Shown one piece after another: positions 57,724-64,000 of a stretch of 64,000 nucleotides of DNA (positions are counted from its first letter, which is position 1; the number at the start of each line of letters is the position of its first letter). Origin of the DNA: UBA4479 sp963974935. Its GTDB lineage: Bacteria > Pseudomonadota > Alphaproteobacteria > Rhodospirillales > Casp-alpha2. The notes below the pieces were generated by a model. It ran no database searches. It saw only the letters and a program-made list of their open reading frames with translations, and was not told the DNA's origin. Location of the stretch: assembly GCA_963974935.1 (NCBI GenBank), contig CAXBEV010000017.1:1-64000 (forward strand), given 5' to 3'. The position numbers and the translations under genes are program-made.

Positions 57724-59988
57724 TCACGAAAACCGGTTGTTCGATGGGAAGCCCTTGGGCTTGACCAGGCCGGCACCGGCGCGTTTGCCCTGCCAGGCTT
57801 TGAGGTCGGCTTCTGAGCGCGTGCCCGACCCGGTTTTCCACGTCACACCCTCTTTTAAGATAAAGGCCTGCGCATCCGACAAGTGGCCGTCTTTGTAGCG
57901 TTGCAAGATCACGCCTTTGCCCCGCGTCATCTCGGGCACTTCCGAGATCGGGAACACCAATAGTTTGCGGTTGGTGCCGATAACCGCGATGTGATCGGCG
58001 CCGTCGGGCACTTCCGAGATCGCGGTCGCTTCGGCATTGGCGCCGACATTGAGGATCTGTTTGCCGTTTTTGGTCTGCGCGATGACCTCGTCTTCGGCGA
58101 CGATGAAGCCGTGCCCACTGTCCGCAGCGACCAAGAAGCGTCGACCGCCGGTGTGCTTCATGATCGAGATGACTTCGTGGCCGTTCGGAATGTCGATCAT
58201 CAGGCGGATCGGCTCGCCATGCCCGCGCCCGCCCGGCAGCTTGTCGGCACCGACGGTATAAAAACGGCCGTTGGTGGCGAACACGATGATCTTGTCGGTG
58301 GTCTCGGCGTGCAGCCAGAATTTCAGCTTGTCGCCGTCTTTGAATTTCATCGTTTCGATGGCGGTGTCGTCCATGTGCCCTTTGGCAGCGCGGACCCAGC
58401 CTTTTTCGGAATAAACGATGGTCACCGGTTCTTTGTCGATCATCGCTTCGATCGGGACGATGACGATGCTTGGCGGCTCGCCGATGTCGGTGCGGCGGCG
58501 CCCCAACTCGGTCTTAGGCCCGAAAGCTTGCTTCAGCTCTTTGATTTCGTCTTCGATGGTTTTCCAGCGCTTGCCTTCATCTTTGAGCAACGATTGAAGC
58601 TCTTTGCGCTCTTTGCGCAGTTCAGCCTCTTCTTTGCGGATTTCCATTTCTTCGAGTTTGCGCAACTGACGCAGGCGCATGTTTAAGATCGCTTCGACCT
58701 GCACGTCGCTGAGGTCGAACGCCTTCATCATCACCTGCTTGGGCTCGTCTTCCTCGCGGATAATGCGGATAACCTCATCTAGGTTAAGATACGCCGCCAA
58801 CAGGCCGCCCAGCACTTCAAGGCGATGCTCGATTTTCTCCAAGCGATGGCTGGCGCGGCGGATCAGCACGTCTTCGCGGTGCGCTAAGAACGCCGACAAG
58901 GCTTCACGCAGGCTCATTACGCCCGGAATGTTGTCTTTATTGAGGACGTTCAGGTTGAGGCTGATGCGGGTTTCGAAATCGGTCTCGCGGAACAAATGTT
59001 CCATCAGCATTTCAGGCTCGACGTTGCGGGATTTCGGCTCCAGCACGATGCGCACGTCTTCGGCTGATTCGTCGCGTATATCGCCCAGCATCGGCAGTTT
59101 GCGGGCCAGCAATAACTCAGCGGTCTTCTCGATCAGACGCGATTTCTGCACCTGAAACGGGATGTCGGTGATGATGATCTGGTATTGCCCTTGGCCGAGT
59201 TTTTCGACCTCGTATTTGGCGCGGAGCCGAAAGCTGCCGCGGCCGTTCTTATAGGCCTCGACGATGTTCTCGCGGGATTCTACCAACACGCCACCGGTCG
59301 GGAAATCCGGGCCCGGCACCAGATCGGCAAGCTTTTCGAACGTGACTTTGGAATTGGCGACGCCGTCGCTGGTGTGCTTGGCGGTTTTGATCATATGCGC
59401 CATGGCGTCGCACAGCTCAGCCACGTTGTGTGGCGGCACGCTGGTCGCCATGCCCACCGCGATGCCGTTCGAGCCGTTCGCCAACAGGTTCGGGAACGCC
59501 GCCGGCAGTACGACCGGCTCGGATTCTTCGCCGTCATAGGTATCACGGAAATCGACTGCGTCTTCGTCGATGCCTTGCAGCAACAGCCACGCGGTCTGGG
59601 TCAGCCGCGATTCGGTGTAGCGCATCGCCGCCGCGTTATCACCGTCGATGTTGCCGAAGTTGCCCTGCCCGTCGACCAGCGGATAGCGCTGCGCGAAATC
59701 CTGCGCCAAGCGGACCAGGGCGTCATACACCGACTGATCGCCGTGCGGGTGATATTTACCGATCACGTCACCGACAACGCGTGCACACTTTTTATAACCG
59801 GACGCAGGGTCCAGCTTAAGTTGTCGCATCGCGAACAGCAGGCGCCGATGCACCGGCTTTAGACCGTCGCGAACATCCGGCAACGAGCGCGACATGATGG
59901 TCGACAGCGCATACGATAGATACCGCTCCGACAGCGCCTCAGCCAAGCGTGTTTCGCGGATTTCCTCGGGCTTCGCATGCTTGCTCAT
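57724..59988 (-). CDS. parC: DNA topoisomerase IV subunit A
   Basis: 754 aa. The breakage-reunion domain starts RYLSYALSTIMSRSLPDVRDGLKPVHRRLLFAM; the catalytic Tyr lies in NAAAMRYTESRLT (residue about 127), preceded by VDGQGNFGNIDGD. A coiled coil (LRQLRKLEEMEIRKEEAELRKERKEL) and a short C-terminal beta-pinwheel without a GyrA box (QRRxxG) follow, which identifies ParC rather than GyrA. It decatenates daughter chromosomes with ParE. It lies alone between the two 546-bp repeats, convergent with the left 85-aa gene. Confidence 0.95.
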   Translation of the reverse strand: MSKHAKPEEIRETRLAEALSERYLSYALSTIMSRSLPDVRDGLKPVHRRLLFAMRQLKLDPASGYKKCARVVGDVIGKYHPHGDQSVYDALVRLAQDFAQRYPLVDGQGNFGNIDGDNAAAMRYTESRLTQTAWLLLQGIDEDAVDFRDTYDGEESEPVVLPAAFPNLLANGSNGIAVGMATSVPPHNVAELCDAMAHMIKTAKHTSDGVANSKVTFEKLADLVPGPDFPTGGVLVESRENIVEAYKNGRGSFRLRAKYEVEKLGQGQYQIIITDIPFQVQKSRLIEKTAELLLARKLPMLGDIRDESAEDVRIVLEPKSRNVEPEMLMEHLFRETDFETRISLNLNVLNKDNIPGVMSLREALSAFLAHREDVLIRRASHRLEKIEHRLEVLGGLLAAYLNLDEVIRIIREEDEPKQVMMKAFDLSDVQVEAILNMRLRQLRKLEEMEIRKEEAELRKERKELQSLLKDEGKRWKTIEDEIKELKQAFGPKTELGRRRTDIGEPPSIVIVPIEAMIDKEPVTIVYSEKGWVRAAKGHMDDTAIETMKFKDGDKLKFWLHAETTDKIIVFATNGRFYTVGADKLPGGRGHGEPIRLMIDIPNGHEVISIMKHTGGRRFLVAADSGHGFIVAEDEVIAQTKNGKQILNVGANAEATAISEVPDGADHIAVIGTNRKLLVFPISEVPEMTRGKGVILQRYKDGHLSDAQAFILKEGVTWKTGSGTRSEADLKAWQGKRAGAGLVKPKGFPSNNRFS

Positions 59989-60080
59989 ATCGTTACTCTT
60001 GTGTCTGCGGGGACGGTGGATCGCGAGATATAGTATATATCATGGCGTCCGCGTCAATGCAGATGGGGGCGGCGGCGCTC

Positions 60081-60168
60081 ATCCTTCGAGACGGCCTTCG
60101 GCCTCCTCAGGACGAGGTTTTTTGCAAAGACACCTCATCCTAAGGAGCGCGAAGCGCGTCTCGATGGA
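60081..60168. repeat. Dispersed palindromic repeat, family D copy 2
   Basis: ATCCTTCGAGACGGCCTTCG...CCTCAGGACGAGG and CCTCATCCTAAGGAGCGC...GTCTCGATGGAT. It is less perfect than the copy at 57622 and lies just outside the right 546-bp repeat. Confidence 0.85.
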
Positions 60169-60231
60169 TGTCGACCTCACGAACCCCTACTCGTCGATCA
60201 CGGAAAGGTAGATAACCCCTGTGATGATAGT

Positions 60232-60250
60232 CACTATATTAATTATAGTG
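60232..60250. promoter_or_regulatory. Inverted repeat in the leader of the 85-aa gene, copy 2
   Basis: CACTATA-TTAAT-TATAGTG as at 57123, here upstream of the second gene copy. Confidence 0.5.
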
Positions 60251-60395
60251 TATTGATTTTGTTGCTCCTTACGACCTCACGACCCAGTGATCGGGCTTTA
60301 AGTGCGCGGATCAGCGGATGCGGATACTTTCTTCATCAACGGGACGCGGTGTTCCGAACAACTTTGAACCTGAACACACCAACTGGAGAATTATC

Positions 60396-60653
60396 ATGAA
60401 TACCAAGACCATCTTTTCCGCTCTCGCCATCGCCGTTGCTCTGGGTGCCGCAGTACCGGCCTTCGCCGACCGCATCGACAATCCTGAGCAGTACGGTGTC
60501 GCTTACACCGGTGACGCAACCAGCGTTGCGGTTTCCAACCAACTGAATCAGCACCCGGAAATGATTGAGCCGCTTGCCTATGGTGTCGAGTTTACAAACG
60601 ACTCGAGCAACGCCGAAGCGGTGACCATGGAAGGCCTCAGCGATCGCTCGTAA
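60396..60653 (+). CDS. Small exported protein (85 aa), copy 2
   Basis: Identical in DNA and protein to the gene at 57287-57544: signal peptide (residues 1-24) and a 61-residue acidic mature chain. The identical leader and terminator mean that both copies should be expressed alike, doubling dosage. No disruption in either copy. Confidence 0.85.
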   Translation: MNTKTIFSALAIAVALGAAVPAFADRIDNPEQYGVAYTGDATSVAVSNQLNQHPEMIEPLAYGVEFTNDSSNAEAVTMEGLSDRS

Positions 60654-60684
60654 GCTCCCCCTTCTTACGTAGCGACAAAGCGAG

Positions 60685-60719
60685 ACCGGCGCCCCTCCCC
60701 TAGGGCGCCGGTTTTGTTT
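60685..60719 (+). terminator. Rho-independent terminator of the 85-aa gene, copy 2
   Basis: Same ten-pair stem ACCGGCGCCC/GGGCGCCGGT followed by a T-rich run. It lies between the second small gene and the convergent cutA. Confidence 0.93.
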
Positions 60720-60801
60720 TATTTAAAGCAAAACGACGATCCGAGATATCGGGCCACGGTCGTCACTTCTAGGTCCCGGACGCCGAATGCGAGCCGGGAT
60801 C

Positions 60802-61143
60802 TTAAAGTGAGTTCACCGCCTCATCTTCCCCGGTCGCCGCCCCGATCCAATCGGTGAATTCTTTGTTGCCGCCGACAATCGGTAGCGCGACGATGCACGG
60901 GCAATCGTAGCTGTGTTCGATTTTAATCAAGTCGGTGGCGGCATCGATGAGGTCGCGGCGGGTCTTAGCAAACAGCAAGGCCTCGGCAGATTCTTGAATT
61001 TCCCCTTCCCACGCGAACACGGACGTCACGCCGTCGATCACGTTGGCGCACGCAGCCAACTGTGCTTCGACCAAGGAACGGCCTAAATTCAACGCCTCGG
61101 CACGGTCGGCGCAGGTGATGTAAAGCGAGACGGCATCGGTCAT
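60802..61143 (-). CDS. cutA: Divalent-cation tolerance protein CutA
   Basis: 113 aa from ATG 61143, with GGAGAT seven bases upstream; an ATG at 61155 is also in frame. CutA signatures are AACANVIDGVTSVFAWEGEIQ, EALLFAKTRRDLIDAATDLIK, and HSYDCPCIVALPIVGGNKEFTDWI. The trimeric protein is linked to copper tolerance; its molecular function is unsettled. It is convergent with the second 85-aa gene. Confidence 0.93.
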   Translation of the reverse strand: MTDAVSLYITCADRAEALNLGRSLVEAQLAACANVIDGVTSVFAWEGEIQESAEALLFAKTRRDLIDAATDLIKIEHSYDCPCIVALPIVGGNKEFTDWIGAATGEDEAVNSL

Positions 61144-61242
61144 GAAAATCTCCATCTTTGAGGATCACGAAAACTACCGTAACATGCCCACAACAGCGCG
61201 GCATAAAAACGCATAAGCGCGCCGCGACGGAGGTGGAGAAAT

Positions 61243-61596
61243 ATGAGCAAACCCGAAAGCGGGCCGGCGAAGCGTGCGAAAGTTACAATGCGCCCATCGG
61301 CGTCTCAACAATCGGCATCAAAATCGTTAAAGTCGGAAGACAGCACACGCCCGCCAACGGATGTGCAACTGGCATGGCTACAGCGTGGCCTGGAGCAGCC
61401 GGGTGGCAAGCTGCCGCTGTTTGATCGCATCGGCCAAAAGGTCAGTGAACAAACCGTGCGCAGCTGTATTCGTAACGGCTGGGCGGAGCCTTGGTTTAAC
61501 AACCCGATCAAGCCCGACTGGATTGTCTGCCGGCTCACCGAGGTGGGTCGTGATCTCGCATCAAGCGCCGCATCTATAAAAGGCGAGGCATCTTGA
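61243..61596 (+). CDS. Conserved-looking 117-aa protein, function unknown
   Basis: The N-terminal 40 residues are Ser/Lys/Ala-rich and look disordered. Residues 40-108 form a compact domain: DVQLAWLQRGLEQPGGKLPLFDRIGQ, TVRSCIRNGWAEPWFNNPIKPDWIVCRLTEVGRDLA. The pattern of helices ending in a short wing (KPDWIVCRLTEVGR) suggests a winged-helix fold, but I cannot name a family. GGAGGTGGAG precedes the ATG. It lies between divergent cutA and the ferredoxin gene. Confidence 0.75.
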   Translation: MSKPESGPAKRAKVTMRPSASQQSASKSLKSEDSTRPPTDVQLAWLQRGLEQPGGKLPLFDRIGQKVSEQTVRSCIRNGWAEPWFNNPIKPDWIVCRLTEVGRDLASSAASIKGEAS

Positions 61597-61677
61597 GCGA
61601 CGCCGAGACGTTAAAACTGCATACGCAGTATAAAATTATTTTGAATACGCAACATTATCGTATTCAGAGGCATAACG

Positions 61678-62034
61678 TTGTCTGATCGTAATGAAACTGA
61701 AGCGCACGCGCCACCAAGCGCGCCGCAATCCGTCATGGTCTGTATCAATCGACGGTTTCGCGGCGATCAGCCTTCGTGCGCGGCGCGGGGTTCGGAAGCC
61801 GTTGCGGATGCGATCGAAGCCGGCATCGCGGCGCGGCGCATCGACATTAAAATGGAGCGTGTGATCTGCCTGGGCCAATGCACCAAAGGCCCGACCGTGC
61901 GCTTCGCGCCGGGCGGTCGCTTTAACCTGGGCACGTGCTTAGAAGACGTGCCGGCGATCTTGGATGAATTGCAAGCGCTCTGCGGCGTCGACGACGACGA
62001 AAGCGGCCCACCGATGCATTTATTGGGGTCATGA
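61678..62034 (+). CDS. Thioredoxin-like [2Fe-2S] ferredoxin
   Basis: 118 aa with a TTG start at 61678 (AGAGG upstream); no in-frame ATG precedes the core. Cysteines lie in SVMVCINRRFRGDQPSCAARGS (Cys at 22 and 34) and VICLGQCTKGPTVRF (Cys at 64 and 68), the C-x(11)-C...C-x3-C arrangement of thioredoxin-fold ferredoxins related to NuoE. GRFNLGTCLEDVPAILDEL closes the fold. A cytoplasmic electron carrier; partner unknown. Confidence 0.85.
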   Translation: MSDRNETEAHAPPSAPQSVMVCINRRFRGDQPSCAARGSEAVADAIEAGIAARRIDIKMERVICLGQCTKGPTVRFAPGGRFNLGTCLEDVPAILDELQALCGVDDDESGPPMHLLGS

Positions 62035-62168
62035 TCGAACAATATTCTCTAAAATTTTATGTTCTGTGACGACGGTCACTTCGCAATATGTCCGATGCTG
62101 TCATATTCAATCGCGTAAGGATGGATTTCTTCACAGATATCCTCCCTTCCCTCAAGAGCACAAACTCA
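62035..62168. other. Region before an orphan-like terminator; possible small RNA
   Basis: 134 bp without a supported ORF, between the ferredoxin stop and a strong terminator. It contains TGACGACGGTCA (inverted repeat) near 62069. It could be the 3' UTR of the ferredoxin mRNA or a separate small RNA. Confidence 0.35.
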
Positions 62169-62195
62169 CGCCGGGCCTTCGGGTCCGGCGTTTTT
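62169..62195 (+). terminator. Strong Rho-independent terminator with UUCG loop
   Basis: CGCCGGGCC (62169-62177), tetraloop TTCG, GGTCCGGCG (62182-62190), then TTTTT. Nine pairs including one G-U. It terminates plus-strand transcription 135 bp after the ferredoxin gene and 38 bp before tRNA-Pro on the other strand. Confidence 0.92.
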
Positions 62196-62233
62196 CTTTG
62201 GTGGCTTTACGTGATGATTTTCTGGAGGAGAAA

Positions 62234-62310
62234 TGGTCGGAGTGACAGGATTTGAACCTGCGACCCCTGCGCCCCCAGCACAGTGCTCTACCAGGCTGAG
62301 CTACACTCCG
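62234..62310 (-). tRNA. tRNA-Pro (GGG)
   Basis: On the minus strand: CGGAGTG...CACTCCG acceptor, discriminator A, CCA encoded at 62234-62236. Anticodon arm CTGTG-CTGGGGG-CGCAG with anticodon GGG, D-arm AGCTCAGCCTGGTAGAGC, T-arm GGTTCAAATCC. 77 nt with CCA. Confidence 0.97.
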
Positions 62311-62413
62311 ACCGATGCGCCGCTTTCATCAGGGGGCGACGCGCGCGGACTATAATCATCGTGATCGTTTGGGACAATACAAAGCTGCGGGATATTAGCG
62401 TCCCACCCTCAAA

Positions 62414-62905
62414 TCAGCCGGCGCTGTCGAGCAGTTGTTGGCGTAGGTTCTTGAGGTCGGCGACGATACCGTTGACTTCGTCCAGCCAAGCGGTATCGCT
62501 GGGCACGGTGACTTCAGGGCCAACTGCGGGTGCTGAGGCAGCAGCGGTGTCCGTATCTCCGAGCGGAACATGCGGTTGGTTTTCGCTGACGAAATTGCGC
62601 ACGCTGCCACTTTGGCGCATTAGTTTTTGCACGCCCTTGATGGTGTAGCCGTCTACGTACAGAAGGTCGCGAATACGATGTAAAAGCTGCACGTCGTCGG
62701 GGCGATAATAGCGTCTGCCGCCGCCGCGTTTCATCGGGCGGACTTGCGGGAACTTGGTTTCCCAAAAACGCAGTACGTGTTGCGGCAGCTCCAACTCGTC
62801 GGCGACTTCGCTGATGGTGCGAAATGCGGACGCGGATTTTTCCGCGCGGGCCGGGCGTTCGGTCGGGTCGTTATCGGATTTTGGTGCTTCGGTTTCGTCG
62901 CTCAT
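62414..62905 (-). CDS. MerR-family transcriptional regulator
   Basis: 163 aa from ATG 62905 (a GTG at 62914 is also possible). The MerR HTH spans about residues 28-95: FRTISEVADELELPQHVLRFWETKFPQVRPMKRGGGRRYYRPDDVQLLHRIRDLLYVDGYTIKGVQKLM. The C-terminus is linker-like and ends with a short helix. It follows ihfA, as in most alphaproteobacteria. The effector is unknown and there are no metal-binding cysteines. Confidence 0.92.
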   Translation of the reverse strand: MSDETEAPKSDNDPTERPARAEKSASAFRTISEVADELELPQHVLRFWETKFPQVRPMKRGGGRRYYRPDDVQLLHRIRDLLYVDGYTIKGVQKLMRQSGSVRNFVSENQPHVPLGDTDTAAASAPAVGPEVTVPSDTAWLDEVNGIVADLKNLRQQLLDSAG

Positions 62906-62921
62906 GTCGCGCACCGATCAA

Positions 62922-63242
62922 TTAGACGTCAGAAGGCTCGCTCGGTTTGCGGACTTCGTTGATGCGGTTTTTCAGCACCTGTGAAGGGCGGAACACCAAA
63001 ACCTTGCGCGGCAAGATCGGCACTTCTTCACCGGTTTTTGGGTTGCGACCGATGCGTTGCCCTTTTTGGCGGACCGAAAAACTGCCGAACGACGAGACCT
63101 TGACGGTGTCGCCGTTGATCAAGGATTCCGCCATATATTCGAGAACGCTTTCCAACAAGTCTGCGGACTCGTTTCGTGAAAGGCCGACTTCTTGATAAAC
63201 TGCTTCGCCTAAATCGGCGCGCGTTATTGTTTTGCCCGGCAT
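62922..63242 (-). CDS. ihfA: Integration host factor subunit alpha
   Basis: 106 aa. The IHF/HU fold: TITRADLGEAVYQEVGLSRNESADLLESVLEYMAESLINGDTVKVSSFGSFSVRQKGQRIGRNPKTGEEVPILPRKVLVFRPSQVLKNRI. The beta arm contains GRNPKTGE, with the intercalating Pro. It bends DNA as a heterodimer with IhfB and assists sigma-54 activation (NtrC targets) and site-specific recombination. It lies 16 bp upstream of merR. Confidence 0.96.
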   Translation of the reverse strand: MPGKTITRADLGEAVYQEVGLSRNESADLLESVLEYMAESLINGDTVKVSSFGSFSVRQKGQRIGRNPKTGEEVPILPRKVLVFRPSQVLKNRINEVRKPSEPSDV

Positions 63243-63407
63243 GGCAAAATGGCCTCCCCCTATTGATCGTCGGCTAAAGCCTATCGTTGACCGGGAAATC
63301 CGTCAATATCAAAGGGATGGCGGACACTTGATTAGGGAAAAAAATATTTGATGGCGGTGGGTTTTATTTTAGATGGTTCTCGTCCGGATCAGGATTTGAT
63401 TTGTAAT

Positions 63408-64000
63408 TTACCAGCGCACCAGGCCGGCACCCCAGGTCAAGCCGCCGCCCATGGCTTCCAAAAGCACCAGATCGCCGCGCTTGATACGGCCGTCTTTGAC
63501 GGCAACATCGAGCGCCAACGGGATCGAGGCGGCTGAGGTGTTGGCATGCTGTTCAACGGTCAGCACGACATGATCCATGCTCATGCCGAGCTTCTTCGCC
63601 GTTGAATCGATGATCCGTTTGTTCGCTTGATGCGGCACGAGCCAATCCAAATCGGCACGTTCCAGGCCGTTGGCGTCGAGTGCCTCATCGACCACGCTGG
63701 CCAAATTGGTGACGGCATGGCGAAACACTTCGCGGCCGTTCATGCGTAAGTGGCCGACGGTCTGTGTTGTCGAAGGGCCGCCGTCCACATACAAAAGATC
63801 GTAGTGTGTGCCATCGGAATGGATGTGCGTCGACAGCACGCCACGACCGGAGTTATGCCCTTTGCCGTTGCCCGCACCTTCGTGGTTTTCGTCTTCGGGC
63901 ATGGCGCGCATGACAATCGCGCCGGCGCCATCACCGAACAGCACGCAGGTGCCCCGGTCCGTCCAATCCAAGATGCGCGAGAACGTCTCGGCGCCGATTA
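63408..64000 (-). CDS. fabH: 3-oxoacyl-ACP synthase III, C-terminal part (runs off the window)
   Basis: The 5' part lies beyond 64000; the frame stays open to the window edge (IGAETFSRILDWTDRGTCVLFGDGAGAIVMRA). Catalytic His is in LDWLVPHQANKRII and catalytic Asn in VEQHANTSAASIPLAL; the active-site Cys would be further upstream. It condenses acetyl-CoA with malonyl-ACP to start fatty acid synthesis. It is upstream of ihfA with a 165-bp gap. Confidence 0.95.
   Translation of the reverse strand, partial: IGAETFSRILDWTDRGTCVLFGDGAGAIVMRAMPEDENHEGAGNGKGHNSGRGVLSTHIHSDGTHYDLLYVDGGPSTTQTVGHLRMNGREVFRHAVTNLASVVDEALDANGLERADLDWLVPHQANKRIIDSTAKKLGMSMDHVVLTVEQHANTSAASIPLALDVAVKDGRIKRGDLVLLEAMGGGLTWGAGLVRW

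Larger units (their letters stand above)
60174..60719. repeat. 546-bp perfect direct repeat, right copy
   Basis: Identical to 57065-57610. The perfect match, including non-coding leader bases, implies either a very recent duplication or ongoing gene conversion. Confidence 0.93.

Overview
This window is chromosomal DNA from an alphaproteobacterium, most likely of the Rhodospirillales type. The evidence is gene order and gene form: a dusB-ntrB-ntrC-ntrY-ntrX-trkA run followed by hfq-hflX, a fused ispDF, a fabH-ihfA-merR run, and dacC-tmk-holB-metG-tatD-(beta-lactamase fold) followed by mazG. The backbone is GC-rich. AT-rich patches at about 1-1217, 7197-8170 and 19430-20900 stand out as acquired DNA. 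No genus can be assigned from the sequence alone.

Layout. 1-1.2 kb is the end of an integrated element: six or seven iteron-like repeats, an AlpA/excisionase-like HTH gene and a secreted nuclease, abutting the 3' end of tRNA-Ser(UGA). 1.6-7.2 kb is a cell-envelope block (mlaA, YdcF, MltB-type transglycosylase, RlpA, DD-carboxypeptidase). 7.4-14 kb is the housekeeping tmk-holB-metG-tatD-MBL-mazG block, in which tmk has foreign base composition. 14-19.3 kb carries an unrecognised pair of lipoproteins (221 and 1369 aa), ending in a scar where fragments of hpaB and mazG are fused. 19.4-20.9 kb is a small AT-rich cassette flanked by 21-bp direct repeats. It holds a SLATT-like two-TM protein, a coupled 97-aa protein and a divergent 49-aa protein. 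21-29 kb is metabolic (cupin, thiopurine methyltransferase, HpaB-CitE-CaiB operon, quinone reductase, multicopper oxidase).

29-41 kb is largely a surface-sugar locus: methyltransferases, a GT2-methyltransferase fusion, RfbA, RfbB, an RmlC-type epimerase, an SDR reductase, a PLP/PMP 3-dehydrase with His in place of the PLP lysine, a TylC3-type C-methyltransferase and a GT-C membrane glycosyltransferase. Together they predict a dTDP-linked deoxy, C-methyl-branched sugar. 41-54 kb is the IMPase/HflX/Hfq/TrkA/NtrXY/NtrCB/DusB regulatory block. 54-64 kb contains ispDF, a degenerate receiver protein, parC flanked by two identical 546-bp repeats that each carry a small exported-protein gene, cutA, a thioredoxin-like ferredoxin, tRNA-Pro(GGG), merR, ihfA and the 3' part of fabH, which runs off the window.

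Dispersed palindromic repeats of at least four sequence families lie between genes. The features most likely to be new biology are the two-lipoprotein pair, the SLATT cassette with its flanking repeats, the cluster-less 3-dehydrase in a TDP-sugar locus, and the duplicated small exported protein bracketing parC.
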